Notes under the pieces: generated by a model
Told to the model about the DNA's origin: nothing
Database searches by the model: none
The model's input: the letters and a program-made list of their open reading frames with translations, nothing else
Shown: in pieces, positions 45,134-54,551 of the stretch
Position numbering within the stretch: position 1 is the stretch's first letter
How the letters are laid out: every line of letters begins with the position of its first letter
Program-made: the position numbers and the translations under genes
NCBI RefSeq assembly: GCF_023631325.1
Contig: NZ_JALQDG010000036.1
Span: forward strand, 88,053-152,052
From: Caballeronia sp. INDeC2
GTDB taxonomy: Bacteria > Pseudomonadota > Gammaproteobacteria > Burkholderiales > Burkholderiaceae
Direction of reading: 5' to 3'
Length of the DNA stretch: 64,000 bases

Positions 45134-47401
45134 TTACTGCTTCTTCAGATCGAAGCGATCGAGATTCATCACCTTCGTCCAGGCCGCGACGAAGTCATTG
45201 ACGAACTTCTCCTGCGCGTCGCCGCTCGCATAGACTTCGGCGAGCGCGCGCAGCACCGAATGCGAGCCGAAGATCAGATCGACGCGGCTGCCGGTCCACT
45301 TCCGCTGACCCGTCTTTCGATCGCGTCCTTCGAACACATCGCGCCGCGACGACACCGGCTGCCACTCCGTATCCATGTCGAGCAGGTTGACGAAGAAGTC
45401 GTTGGTGAGCGTTTCGGGCTTGTCGGTGAAAACGCCCAGCGCGCTCTTCGAGCCGGACACGTTCAGCGCCCGCAAGCCGCCGACGAGCGCCGTCATCTCC
45501 GGCGCGGTCAGCGTCAGCAATTGCGCCTTGTCGATCAGCAGCGACTCGACCGGCACGCGCACGTTGGACTTGACGTAGTTGCGAAAGCCATCGGCGACCG
45601 GTTCGAGCGCCGAGACCGAAAGCACGTCCGTCTTGTCCTGCGTGGCGTCCATGCGGCCCGGCGTGAACGGCACCGTGACCTTCTGACCGGCCTGCTCCGC
45701 CGCCTTTTCGATGGCCGCGCCGCCCGCCAGCACGATCAGATCGGCGATCGAAATCTTCTTGCCGCCGGACTGCGCGCCGTTGAACTCTTTCTGGATGCCT
45801 TCGAGCGTCGACAGCACCTTGCCGAGTTGTTCCGGATCGTTCGCTTCCCAGTCTTTCTGCGGTGCGAGACGAATGCGCGCGCCGTTCGCGCCGCCGCGCT
45901 TGTCAGAGCCGCGAAACGTCGATGCCGATGCCCACGCCGTCGATACCAGCTCGGAGATCGACAGCCCCGACCCCAGCACTTTCTGCTTCAGCGCCGCGAC
46001 ATCCTGATCCTCGACGAGCGGATGATCGACTGCAGGAATCGGGTCTTGCCACAGCAATTCTTCCTGCGGCACTTCCGGCCCGAGATAGCGCGCCTTCGGA
46101 CCCATGTCGCGGTGCGTCAGCTTGAACCACGCGCGGGCGAAGGCGTCGGCGAACTGGTCGGGGTTCTCCCAGAAGCGCTTGGAAATCTTCGCGTATTCCG
46201 GATCGAGACGTAGCGACAAGTCCGTCGTCAGCATGGTCGGCTTGATCTTCTTCGACGCATCGTGCGCGTGCGGGACGGTTTCGGCCGAATCCTTCGCGAC
46301 CCACTGGTTCGCCCCCGCCGGGCTCTTGGTCAGTTCCCATTCGTGACCGAAGAGGCTTTCCCAGAAGCCGCTGCCCCACTTCGTCGGCGTCGTGGTCCAG
46401 GTGACTTCGAGGCCGCTCGTGATCGTATCCGCGCCCTTTCCGGAGCCGTAGCTGCTCTTCCAGCCGAGGCCCATGTTCTCCAGATCCGCGGATTCCGGTT
46501 CGGGACCGACGTTATCGGCCGGACCCGCGCCGTGCGTCTTGCCGAACGTGTGGCCGCCCGCGATCAGCGCGACGGTTTCCTCGTCGTTCATCGCCATGCG
46601 CGCGAACGTCTCGCGGATGTCGTGCGCCGCCGCGAGCGGATCGGGATTGCCGTCCGGACCTTCCGGATTGACATAGATCAGACCCATCTGCACCGCGCCG
46701 AGCGGATTCTCCAGATTGCGGCCGCCGTCGGTGCGGCTGACTTCCTCGCCGTGCTTCTCGGCGTCGGCGGTGATCACGCCCTGATCTTCGTCGTTGCCGG
46801 CCGCGCCTTTGCCGTAGCGGACATCGCCGCCGAGCCAGGTCTTTTCGTTGCCCCAGTAGACGTCCTGATCCGGCTCCCACGTGTCCTCGCGTCCGCCCGC
46901 GAAGCCGAAGGTCTTGAAGCCCATCGTTTCCAGCGCGACGTTGCCGGTCAGAATGATCAGATCGGCCCAGGACAGTTTCTGGCCGTACTTCTGTTTGACC
47001 GGCCAGAGCAGCCGGCGCGCCTTGTCGAGGCTGACGTTGTCGGGCCAGCTATTGAGCGGCGCAAAACGTTGCTGGCCGCGGCCGCCGCCTCCCCTGCCAT
47101 CGCCGATGCGGTAGGTGCCGGCGCTATGCCAAGCCATGCGGATGAAAAGCGGCCCGTAGTGGCCGAAGTCGGCCGGCCACCACTCTTTCGAATCGGTCAT
47201 GAGCGCCGCGAGGTCTTGCTTGACCGCGGCGAGATCGAGGCTTTTGAAAGCCTCGGCGTAGTCGAAGTCCGAGCCGAGCGGGTTCGACTTGCCGGAATGC
47301 TGACTCAACAGATCCACACGTAGTTGCCGCGGCCACCAGTCACGGTTCGTCGTGCCGGTGCCGGCGGCATGGTTAAACGGGCATTTCGATTCGTTCGACA
47401 T
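45134..47401 (-). CDS. katG: Catalase-peroxidase KatG
   Basis: 755 residues, full-length two-domain enzyme. Distal haem motif IRMAWHSAGTYR (Arg, Trp of the Met-Tyr-Trp adduct, His), proximal His in ALIAGGHTFGKTHGAG, and a C-terminal duplicated domain lacking haem ligands. Removes hydrogen peroxide. The 483-bp upstream region should carry an OxyR site; only an ATAG-N7-CTAT quarter-pair at 47613-47627 is visible. Confidence 0.96.
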   Translation of the reverse strand: MSNESKCPFNHAAGTGTTNRDWWPRQLRVDLLSQHSGKSNPLGSDFDYAEAFKSLDLAAVKQDLAALMTDSKEWWPADFGHYGPLFIRMAWHSAGTYRIGDGRGGGGRGQQRFAPLNSWPDNVSLDKARRLLWPVKQKYGQKLSWADLIILTGNVALETMGFKTFGFAGGREDTWEPDQDVYWGNEKTWLGGDVRYGKGAAGNDEDQGVITADAEKHGEEVSRTDGGRNLENPLGAVQMGLIYVNPEGPDGNPDPLAAAHDIRETFARMAMNDEETVALIAGGHTFGKTHGAGPADNVGPEPESADLENMGLGWKSSYGSGKGADTITSGLEVTWTTTPTKWGSGFWESLFGHEWELTKSPAGANQWVAKDSAETVPHAHDASKKIKPTMLTTDLSLRLDPEYAKISKRFWENPDQFADAFARAWFKLTHRDMGPKARYLGPEVPQEELLWQDPIPAVDHPLVEDQDVAALKQKVLGSGLSISELVSTAWASASTFRGSDKRGGANGARIRLAPQKDWEANDPEQLGKVLSTLEGIQKEFNGAQSGGKKISIADLIVLAGGAAIEKAAEQAGQKVTVPFTPGRMDATQDKTDVLSVSALEPVADGFRNYVKSNVRVPVESLLIDKAQLLTLTAPEMTALVGGLRALNVSGSKSALGVFTDKPETLTNDFFVNLLDMDTEWQPVSSRRDVFEGRDRKTGQRKWTGSRVDLIFGSHSVLRALAEVYASGDAQEKFVNDFVAAWTKVMNLDRFDLKKQ

Positions 47402-47884
47402 GCGTTATCTCCTTGCGAGGACGTACCCACTAGTTCTTTTGCTACTTACCACCAAGGTGTCGGATTCGTGCTTCTCGTGCTGCACGGACCCGATCCGGTA
47501 AGGGATTTCGCTGCGTCCATCGGGCGATGCGTGAATCGTCCGACAGTCTTCCTCAAGTTAGAAAATACGTGAGACCGACGCTCAATAGAATGCGATTTTT
47601 GCAATGCCGCTGATAGGGGGCGGCTATAGGGAGAGGGCGATTTTGCGGTGTGACGGTATATGCTGCAGCGCACGATCGGGATCGCTGTGATTCGTCATGA
47701 ACGCTCCTTCATGATCGCGTATGAATAAAGCCTGACGCGCGCGCTTTGCCACGGACGCTCAGTCTAGCAGCGTCTCGCGGGCTTGACAGGCGCAGCGCCG
47801 AATTCGCAACTCCCAGCCAGAACATTATGTCGGATGCCTAACTATCCAGGACGCTTCCCTCGCCGCTATCGGGAAGCAAGCCTG
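47402..47884. other. Intergenic region upstream of katG
   Basis: 483 bp between katG and the downstream end of the Fae-like gene (both minus strand), with lower GC than its surroundings. It holds no credible gene. It should contain the katG promoter; ATAG...CTAT at 47613-47627 may be a remnant of an OxyR site. Confidence 0.5.
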
Positions 47885-48418
47885 TCAGCTCCAGTCATCC
47901 ATATCGTGCTTGATGCTGTGCCGGTTCGCGATGAGTTCCTCCACGCTCGGCTCGTTGTTCATCGCGCGCTGAATGGCGAGTTTCGTCGCCTCGTAGTTCG
48001 TGCGATACATGTCCTTCTTGTCGAGGTTGGCGTCCGTCGCGCAACGCGGATCGATCCACACCAGGCTGATGATGCACAACTCGCTGGCCTGATCCCTCGG
48101 CAGAATGCCTTCGATGAGGCAATCGACCACCGCGTCGGCGGTTGCGCTCTGCACCACGCCGCCGAAGAGGTCGATGTTCGCCATGTCCTTCAGCGTGACC
48201 TTCGGGACGATCATCGTTGCGGGGCGGACCATCTGGTTGCACGCGCGGATCGCGAACATGGCCGTATGTCCTTTCGATTGCGCCATCATGTTGGCGAACG
48301 CGTGGCCGACCGGCCCGTCGACGCGGCCGATCAGGATTTCCGGCATCGCATCGGTCGCCTGTCCCGACGCGGCCAGCACGGTTGCCTCGCCTGCGCGAAA
48401 CGTCAAATCCAGACTCAT
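47885..48418 (-). CDS. Formaldehyde-activating-enzyme (Fae) homologue lacking the catalytic His
   Basis: 177 residues along the whole Fae fold: DGPVGHAFANMMAQSKGHTA, IVPKVTLKDMANIDLFGGV, AVVDCLIEGILP and NYEATKLAIQRAM. In true Fae the N-terminal AHIDL segment bears the catalytic His that joins formaldehyde to tetrahydromethanopterin; here the corresponding residues read AMPEI. A non-catalytic or altered role, as for the Fae2/Fae3-type homologues of methylotrophs, is more likely. No other C1 gene is nearby. Confidence 0.8.
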   Translation of the reverse strand: MSLDLTFRAGEATVLAASGQATDAMPEILIGRVDGPVGHAFANMMAQSKGHTAMFAIRACNQMVRPATMIVPKVTLKDMANIDLFGGVVQSATADAVVDCLIEGILPRDQASELCIISLVWIDPRCATDANLDKKDMYRTNYEATKLAIQRAMNNEPSVEELIANRHSIKHDMDDWS

Positions 48419-48794
48419 GAGCACTCTCCTTTAACGGCTGAACGATGGTTCGATAATCGAAGGGACACCCGCACGCAAGGACGATGCCACGACCGCCGCG
48501 CCAACGCATCGATCGTCGGGCAGCGACAGACTGCTCTCACCGCGTGACACTCTGATCGACGAATAGTGAAACGACCGCACCGATTGTTCACCCGGTCATT
48601 AACGGCGATAGATAGGATGTCTTAAGTATTAAGTGCAAGGCGAAGTCAATTAACGGTAACAAAATGCGCCTGCATAACCCTTAGTCCAAGCTGGCAATAG
48701 TCAATGACCCTAATACCGGCATCTGACACAGCACGTAGAATCCTTGGGCACTTGTCGTTCTACTGAAAAAATCCCGAAGTGGGGATTCACATAC
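48419..48794. other. Intergenic region, comparatively AT-rich
   Basis: 376 bp between divergent Fae-like and GT2 genes, with notably more A/T than the neighbours between about 48590 and 48700. I see no gene, RNA or clear operator in it. Confidence 0.5.
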
Positions 48795-49778
48795 ATGCAA
48801 GCACCGCCCAAAATCAGTGTCCTGCTGCCCGTGTACAAAGTTGAGCCGTACATCGAAGAATGCCTCGACTCGCTTCTGTCGCAAACATCCACCGACTTCG
48901 AAATCATCGCCGTTGACGACAGCAGTCCTGATCGATCCGGCGAAATGACTTCCCGCATTCTCGAGAAGCAAAGCAGAATTCCGTGGAAGCTTATTAAGAA
49001 TCTCGAGAACAGGGGACTCGCCGAAACCCGCAAGATCGCCGCAACGGCGGCGCGCGGCGAATATGTTCTGTGCGTGGACAGTGACGATCATGTTCACCAC
49101 GATCTCATCCGCAGAGTGATAAACGAAGCCGAGGCGCACAACGCGGACGTCGTGGTCTTCGCCGCCGAAAACATCACGCCGGATGGCAAGATCAATTACC
49201 GCGTCGAAACAGGCGACGCCGTCATCACCGGGGTGCAGGCGGTCGAGAAAATCCTGGACCTGTCGTTGCAGGCTTATTGCTGCAACAAGCTCGTGCGCCG
49301 ATCGATCTTCCTTTCGGTGGAACATCCGACTGGACTCATATATGAAGATATTTGCGTATCGGTGCAGACGCTCGGTAAGTCCAACACCGTGCGGCTCATT
49401 CCCGATACGTTATACGAATACATGTATCGAGAATCGGGAATTTCTACACGCTTCAACCCGAATATCGTGGACCTATTTGCCATTATCGATCGGGTGGAGA
49501 AAATTACGGCGTCGATGCCAATACCAAATTACCGACGGTTGCTCTTCAGGCTGAAATATATCTACGCGTTCCGGACGATCGCGTTTCAGGCCGCGATAAA
49601 GGCGCCGACCTATCGGCTGGCGAAACCGATTCTCTTCAGCGTGTCGGAGAAACTGCGTCTCGCGCACCTGCTCGGCATGTGCTCGGATCATCGGCCGAAG
49701 CTGTCCATCGTCATGGCGATGCTGAAAATCCATCCGTGGATTTTCTATTGCTTCGTGCGCCGTTTCGGACGAAGGTAG
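48795..49778 (+). CDS. Family 2 glycosyltransferase
   Basis: 327 residues. GT2 start KISVLLPVYKVEPYIEECLD, EIIAVDDSSPDRSGE, metal motif CVDSDDH and acceptor region CCNKLVRRSIFL...YEDICV. Typical of capsule or LPS side-chain transferases. It stands alone, with lower GC than its neighbours, and an AT-rich leader; possibly acquired separately. ATG at 48795 begins the conserved domain. Confidence 0.85.
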   Translation: MQAPPKISVLLPVYKVEPYIEECLDSLLSQTSTDFEIIAVDDSSPDRSGEMTSRILEKQSRIPWKLIKNLENRGLAETRKIAATAARGEYVLCVDSDDHVHHDLIRRVINEAEAHNADVVVFAAENITPDGKINYRVETGDAVITGVQAVEKILDLSLQAYCCNKLVRRSIFLSVEHPTGLIYEDICVSVQTLGKSNTVRLIPDTLYEYMYRESGISTRFNPNIVDLFAIIDRVEKITASMPIPNYRRLLFRLKYIYAFRTIAFQAAIKAPTYRLAKPILFSVSEKLRLAHLLGMCSDHRPKLSIVMAMLKIHPWIFYCFVRRFGRR

Positions 49779-49845
49779 TCCGCACAGCATCGGGCCGATC
49801 CGTTATGCTGCGCTGTCATTATTCAGCGCTGCGTAACCGTACCCG

Positions 49846-51099
49846 ATGCTCACTCTTTCCCCACGCGACACCGCGATGCTCGAAGGCGATCTCGGCGATG
49901 GCCTCGCGCTCGCGATGCGCATCGTCGCGGCGACGGCGCGCGTCATGGACGCCGATACGCTCATCGACATCTCGTCCGCGCATATCGACGGCTGCCTGTA
50001 TCACGGCGCGGCGAGCCTCGATTTCGTCGCGCGCTTCGTCGCGAGCGGCGCGAAGGTCGCCGTGCCGACCACGCTCAACGTCGGCTCGCTCGATCTCATC
50101 CATCCCGAGCTGTTCCGAGGCGATGCGCATATCGCGAGCGCGGGCAAGCGGCTCATGCAGGCGCATATCGAACTCGGCTGCGAGGCGAGCTTCACGTGCG
50201 CGCCTTATCAGCTGAAGCATCGTCCGAAGCTGGACGATCAGATCGCGTGGGCCGAATCGAACGCGATCGTCTTCGCCAACTCCGTGCTCGGCGCGCGCAC
50301 GAGCCGCTACGGCGATTTCCTCGATCTCGCCGCCGCGATCACCGGCCGCGTGCCGAACGCGGGCCTGCATGTCACGGCGAATCGCGCGGCGCGCATTGTG
50401 ATGGCGGCGCCCGATCTGAGCGCGTCGCCGCATCGCGATGCCGATTTTGCGGCGCTCGGCTTCCTGCTCGGCAGCGAGGTCGGCGCAACGGTCGCCGCCA
50501 TCACCGGCCTGCCCGACGACACCACCGAAGACGAACTGAAAGCGCTCGGCGCGGCGGCGGCATCGAGCGGATCGGTGGCGCTCTTTCATGCGGTCGGCAT
50601 CACGCCGGAAGCCGCGACGCTCGATGCCGCGCTTCAGCAACCCGCGCCCGCGCCCACGATCGCGGTCAGCGCATCGGACCTGCAGGCCGTGCGCAAGCGC
50701 TGGAACCGCGCGAAGCCCGGCGATGCGCTCGCGGCCGTCGCGCTCGGCACGCCGCACTTTTCCGTCGAAGAATTCCGCACGCTCGCGTCACTCTTCGATC
50801 GACATGAAGGCGCGCCGCGCTGCGATATCTATGTGAACACGAGCCGCTTCGTGCTCTGGCAACTCGAAGAGGATGGCATCGCGCAGACGCTGGCGGAGCG
50901 CGGCGTGCAGATCGTCGTCGATACCTGCACGTACATCACGCCGGTGATGAGGCAAGTGAGCGGTCTTGTGATGACCAACTCGGGCAAGTGGGCGCATTAC
51001 GCGCCGGCGAACATCGGTGTGACGGTGGCGTTCGGCAGCATGAGCGAATGCGTGCGATCGGCGTTCGAAGGAAAGGTGTGCATCGATGAAAACGTTTGA
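49846..51099 (+). CDS. Aconitase X large subunit (probable cis-3-hydroxy-L-proline dehydratase)
   Basis: 417 residues of the AcnX family. Cluster or active-site cysteines lie in DGCLYHGAASLDF, LGCEASFTCAPYQ and VDTCTYITPVM. In the two-subunit bacterial form this enzyme removes water from cis-3-hydroxy-L-proline to give pyrroline-2-carboxylate. It overlaps the small subunit by 14 bp. The following genes for hydroxyproline breakdown support this assignment. Confidence 0.85.
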   Translation: MLTLSPRDTAMLEGDLGDGLALAMRIVAATARVMDADTLIDISSAHIDGCLYHGAASLDFVARFVASGAKVAVPTTLNVGSLDLIHPELFRGDAHIASAGKRLMQAHIELGCEASFTCAPYQLKHRPKLDDQIAWAESNAIVFANSVLGARTSRYGDFLDLAAAITGRVPNAGLHVTANRAARIVMAAPDLSASPHRDADFAALGFLLGSEVGATVAAITGLPDDTTEDELKALGAAAASSGSVALFHAVGITPEAATLDAALQQPAPAPTIAVSASDLQAVRKRWNRAKPGDALAAVALGTPHFSVEEFRTLASLFDRHEGAPRCDIYVNTSRFVLWQLEEDGIAQTLAERGVQIVVDTCTYITPVMRQVSGLVMTNSGKWAHYAPANIGVTVAFGSMSECVRSAFEGKVCIDENV

Positions 51100-51520
51100 G
51101 GCCGTCACACTCGTTCCGGGCCACGCGCGTGCTGTTGGCATCGCGTTGCTGCCGCTGAGTTTCTGGGGCGGTTACGACGCCGAACGCGGCGTGATCGTCG
51201 ATGCCACGCATGCCGGTCACGGCCAGAGTCTCGCGTCGCGCATTCTCGTGATGCCGCGTGCGCGCGGATCGAGTTCGAGCAGCAGCGTGCTCGCCGAAGC
51301 GCTGCGCAACGGCACGGGGCCCGCGGGCATCGTGCTCACGGAGCGCGATCTGATTCTGTCGATAGGCGCGATCGTCGCGAACGAACTGTATGCGTCGGAT
51401 GTGCCCGTCGTGATGGTCGATGAAGCCGCGTTCGCGCAACTCGCAACCGCCGATGCTCACATCGACATCGACGCACGCAATGCGGCGCGGCCCGCGAGCG
51501 TGCGCCTCATCGCGCCATGA
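51086..51520 (+). CDS. Aconitase X small (swivel) subunit
   Basis: 144 residues, swivelling beta-barrel domain with PLSFWGGYDAERGVIVDATH and RGSSSSSSVLAEALRNGTGP, the serine loop typical of AcnX small subunits. Its 3' end overlaps the convergent gntR by 14 bp. Confidence 0.85.
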   Translation: MKTFEAVTLVPGHARAVGIALLPLSFWGGYDAERGVIVDATHAGHGQSLASRILVMPRARGSSSSSSVLAEALRNGTGPAGIVLTERDLILSIGAIVANELYASDVPVVMVDEAAFAQLATADAHIDIDARNAARPASVRLIAP

Positions 51521-52196
51521 TCGCATCGACCACCGAGATGATCTGCTGCCCCGCCGTCTTCACGTGCTGTTCGAGCAGCTTCGCGCCGAGTTCGGCGTCG
51601 CGCTTTCGGCATGCGTCGATCAAGTTCATGTGCTCTTCGTGCGACTGCTCGCGGATCGGCACCTGCACGACCTGAAAGCGGAAATAGCGGTCGCTGCGAT
51701 CATGCAGGCCGCGCAGCATCTGCAACGTGATATCGCGCTGCGCAGGCAGGTAAAGCGTTTCGTGCAGACGCCAGTTCAGTTGGCCCCACACGCCCGAATC
51801 CGCGTGATCCATGTCGCCGACGAGCTGCTCGGCTTTCGCGATTTCGGCATCGGTGATATGCGGAATCGCTTGCGAAAAGAGCCACGGTTCCAGCCGCAAG
51901 CGAATCTCGAATGTCTCCTGCACTTCTTCTATCGACAACTCTGCGACATACGCGCCCTTGTGCGGCACCTTCGTCAGTAAGCCTTCGCCTGTGAGCCGCG
52001 TGATCGCCTCGCGAATCGGCACGCGACTAACGCCGAGTTCGTCGGCGAGCGCTTCCTGACGCAGCACTTCGCCCGGTGCAAGGTCGCCCGAGAGGATGCG
52101 TTGCCGGATCGCTGTCGTGACGAGTTCGACCGTCGTCGTGCGGACGATCTTGTGGGTGGAATCGGTTGAGCTCGGTTTTATGGCGACCGGAGGCAT
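51507..52196 (-). CDS. GntR family regulator (FCD subfamily), probable hydroxyproline regulator
   Basis: 229 residues. Helix-turn-helix VLRQEALADELGVSRVPIRE, then FCD domain with FEIRLRLEPWLFSQAI, RLHETLYLPA and EEHMNLIDAC. Embedded in the hydroxyproline cluster between the AcnX genes and the amidohydrolase. The perfect palindrome at 59160 upstream of the transporter is its best candidate site; there is no copy at its own promoter. Confidence 0.85.
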   Translation of the reverse strand: MPPVAIKPSSTDSTHKIVRTTTVELVTTAIRQRILSGDLAPGEVLRQEALADELGVSRVPIREAITRLTGEGLLTKVPHKGAYVAELSIEEVQETFEIRLRLEPWLFSQAIPHITDAEIAKAEQLVGDMDHADSGVWGQLNWRLHETLYLPAQRDITLQMLRGLHDRSDRYFRFQVVQVPIREQSHEEHMNLIDACRKRDAELGAKLLEQHVKTAGQQIISVVDAIMAR

Positions 52197-52252
52197 GTGC
52201 TTCTTTAACGCTTATTCGTAGGGTTGCGGCATCGTAGCACGCCCCGAAGGCC

Positions 52253-52294
52253 GCCCCAGCAAGGGGCGAGCCGCAGGAAGTCCCCTTGCGGGAC
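52253..52294. other. Set of mutually exclusive hairpins after the amidohydrolase gene
   Basis: Three possible stems use the same bases: GCCCC/GGGGC (52253-52267), GCAAGGGG/CCCCTTGC (52259-52266 with 52282-52289) and GTCCC/GGGAC (52280-52294). On the minus strand they follow the amidohydrolase stop; no U-run is present. Could be a terminator region or a structured element between that gene and gntR. Confidence 0.4.
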
Positions 52295-52300
52295 GCGGGT

Positions 52301-53536
52301 TCAGCGCAACGTCTCCCGCACCCACGCGCCGTTCTTCATCACGCCCGCGATGCGTTCGCCCTGTCCCGTGAGCACGCGAATATCCTTCAGCGGATCGCCA
52401 TCGACGACGAGCAAATCCGCGTACGCACCCGGCGCGACGACGCCGAGTTTGCCCTTCATGTTCACGATCTCCGCGCCGAGCGCCGTCGCCTGACGAATGG
52501 CCTCGAAAGCGCCGACGATATCCGCGCGTATCGAAAGCTCGTCGCTTTGATACTGATGCATGTCGCCGAGCAGATCGGTGCCGAGGCCGATCTTCACGCC
52601 GCGCGCGTGCAGCATCGCGAGCGCTTCGAGGCCGCGCTTGCGCACCGACTCGTTCTTGTCGAGCGTGTCTTTGGCGAGGCCCATCTGCGCGCCGACCTTC
52701 GACATCGCGTCATACGTGACGAGCGTCGGCACCGCGTATGCGCCGTGCTCGGCCATCACGCGCGCGGCTTCTTCGTCGATCAGGTTGCCGTGCTCGATCG
52801 TGCGCACGCCGAGCCTCACCACGCGCGCAATCGCCTTCGCGGTGTACGCATGCGCCATCACATAGGTCTGGTGCGATTCCGCTTCCTCGACGGCCGCCTT
52901 CACTTCATCGACGGAGAATTGCAGGTTGCCGATAGGATCGGTCGGCGACGCCACGCCGCCCGACGCCATGATCTTGATGTGGTTCGCGCCCGCGCGCATT
53001 TCCTCGCGCACGGCTTTGCGGATTTCATCGACGCCATCGACCACGCGCCCGATCGCGCCCATGTTGCGATTGCATCCGCACGGGTCGGGGTCGGAGTTGT
53101 CGAAGCGCTCGCGGAAATCGCCGTGGCCGCCGGTCTGCGAAAGCGCCTTGCCCGCGACGAACAAACGCGGCCCCGCGATCACGCCATCTTCGATCGCGCG
53201 CGACAGCGCATAATCCGCGCCGCCCGCATCGCGCACGGTCGTGAAGCCGCGATTGAGCATGCCCGCGAGAATCGGCACGGCGCGCAGCACGGCGAACGTG
53301 TTCGGCAAACGGCTGTTGTTGCCCAGATGCGCGACCGATGCGATCACATGCACGTGGCAATCGATCATGCCGGGCATCACCGTCTTGCCGCCCACATCGA
53401 TCACCTGTGCGCCGCTCGCTTGCACCGGTTCGCGCGTGACATCGCGAATCGTGTTCCCTTCGATGACGATGGAATAGCGGCCGTCGTCGCGCTCGTGATC
53501 GGCGTCGAGCACGCGGGCGTTTTTCAGTATCAGCAT
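52301..53536 (-). CDS. Amidohydrolase, imidazolonepropionase/prolidase-like
   Basis: 411 residues. Metal ligands MIDCHVHV, carboxylated-Lys candidate IKIMASGG, YVMAHAYT, TIEHGNLI and GTDLL. This pattern is that of the Xaa-Pro/Xaa-Arg dipeptidases of the amidohydrolase superfamily; in a hydroxyproline cluster, release of (hydroxy)proline from dipeptides is an attractive but unproven role. 16 bp downstream of the epimerase gene. Confidence 0.82.
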   Translation of the reverse strand: MLILKNARVLDADHERDDGRYSIVIEGNTIRDVTREPVQASGAQVIDVGGKTVMPGMIDCHVHVIASVAHLGNNSRLPNTFAVLRAVPILAGMLNRGFTTVRDAGGADYALSRAIEDGVIAGPRLFVAGKALSQTGGHGDFRERFDNSDPDPCGCNRNMGAIGRVVDGVDEIRKAVREEMRAGANHIKIMASGGVASPTDPIGNLQFSVDEVKAAVEEAESHQTYVMAHAYTAKAIARVVRLGVRTIEHGNLIDEEAARVMAEHGAYAVPTLVTYDAMSKVGAQMGLAKDTLDKNESVRKRGLEALAMLHARGVKIGLGTDLLGDMHQYQSDELSIRADIVGAFEAIRQATALGAEIVNMKGKLGVVAPGAYADLLVVDGDPLKDIRVLTGQGERIAGVMKNGAWVRETLR

Positions 53537-53552
53537 GACTTGATCTCTCCCG

Positions 53553-54551
53553 TTATTTCAGCAGGAATCCGTGCGCGAGCGGATCGCGGTCATCGACGAA
53601 AATCGTGTTGTGGCCGGTCACGCGCGCCCAACCTTCTATGCCCGGCACGATCGCCTGGTAGTCACCGACGCGCGCCGCGTCCATCGGCGTGCCTTCGAAC
53701 AAGGTGCCGATGATGCTCTCATGCACGAAGCGCTCGCCGATCTTCAACTGCCCCTTCGCGACGCGCTGCGCCATGCGCGCCGACGTGCCCGTGCCGCACG
53801 GCGAGCGATCGATGGCCTTGTCGCCGTAAAACACGGCATTGCGCGCGCTCGCGCCGTCGACTGTCGGCTCGCCTGTCCACATGACGTGACTGAGGCCGCG
53901 TATCGCGTCGTTCTCCGGATGCACGAACGTGTACCGCTCGTTCGCTTTCTGACGCAGCAGCGGACTCAGGCGCTGAATGTCGGAAGGCTTCAGCGCGTGC
54001 AGGCCGTCATGGTTGCGCTGCGCTTCGACGATCGCATAGAAGTTGCCGCCGTACGCGACATCGAAACGAATCTCGCCGAGTCCTTCGACTTCGACGGACA
54101 AGTCGCGCGAATGCAGAAACGACGGCACGTTGACGAGCTGCACGGAATCGACATGCTCGCCGTTCATCCGGTAACGCGCGACGACGAGACCCGCGGGCGT
54201 ATCGAGCCGCAACACGCCGGGCTCGCGCGGGCGCACGAGTCCGTGTTCGATGGCCGTCGTCACGGTGCCGATGGTGCCGTGCCCGCACATCGGCAGGCAG
54301 CCGCTCACTTCGATGAAGAGAATCGCGAGATCGCAATCGGGGCGCGTCGGCGGATAGAGGATGCTGCCGGACATCACTTCGTGGCCGCGCGGCTCGAACA
54401 TGAGCGCGGTGCGAATCCAGTCGAATTCGCGCAGGAAATGCGCGCGTCGTTCGATCATGTTCGCGCCTTCGAGCGGCGGTGCGCCGCCCGCGACGACGCG
54501 CACGGGATTGCCGCAGGTGTGTCCGTCGATGCAGAAGAACGTGGATTTCAT
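53553..54551 (-). CDS. 4-hydroxyproline 2-epimerase (proline racemase family, Cys/Cys)
   Basis: 332 residues. Both catalytic cysteines are present: LPMCGHGTIGTV and DRSPCGTGTSARMAQ. The Cys/Cys pair with this length fits the epimerase that converts trans-4-hydroxy-L-proline to cis-4-hydroxy-D-proline, and the downstream-pathway enzymes are adjacent. Starts within the stop codon of the deaminase gene (ATGA, 54548-54551). Confidence 0.88.
   Translation of the reverse strand: MKSTFFCIDGHTCGNPVRVVAGGAPPLEGANMIERRAHFLREFDWIRTALMFEPRGHEVMSGSILYPPTRPDCDLAILFIEVSGCLPMCGHGTIGTVTTAIEHGLVRPREPGVLRLDTPAGLVVARYRMNGEHVDSVQLVNVPSFLHSRDLSVEVEGLGEIRFDVAYGGNFYAIVEAQRNHDGLHALKPSDIQRLSPLLRQKANERYTFVHPENDAIRGLSHVMWTGEPTVDGASARNAVFYGDKAIDRSPCGTGTSARMAQRVAKGQLKIGERFVHESIIGTLFEGTPMDAARVGDYQAIVPGIEGWARVTGHNTIFVDDRDPLAHGFLLK

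Noticed and set aside
47585..47650. OxyR operator upstream of katG
   Set aside because: Only one ATAG-N7-CTAT unit is found; the second unit at the required 22-bp spacing is missing.
47446..47673. 75-codon open frame upstream of katG
   Set aside because: No ribosome-binding site, no conserved features and atypical composition; treated as non-coding.
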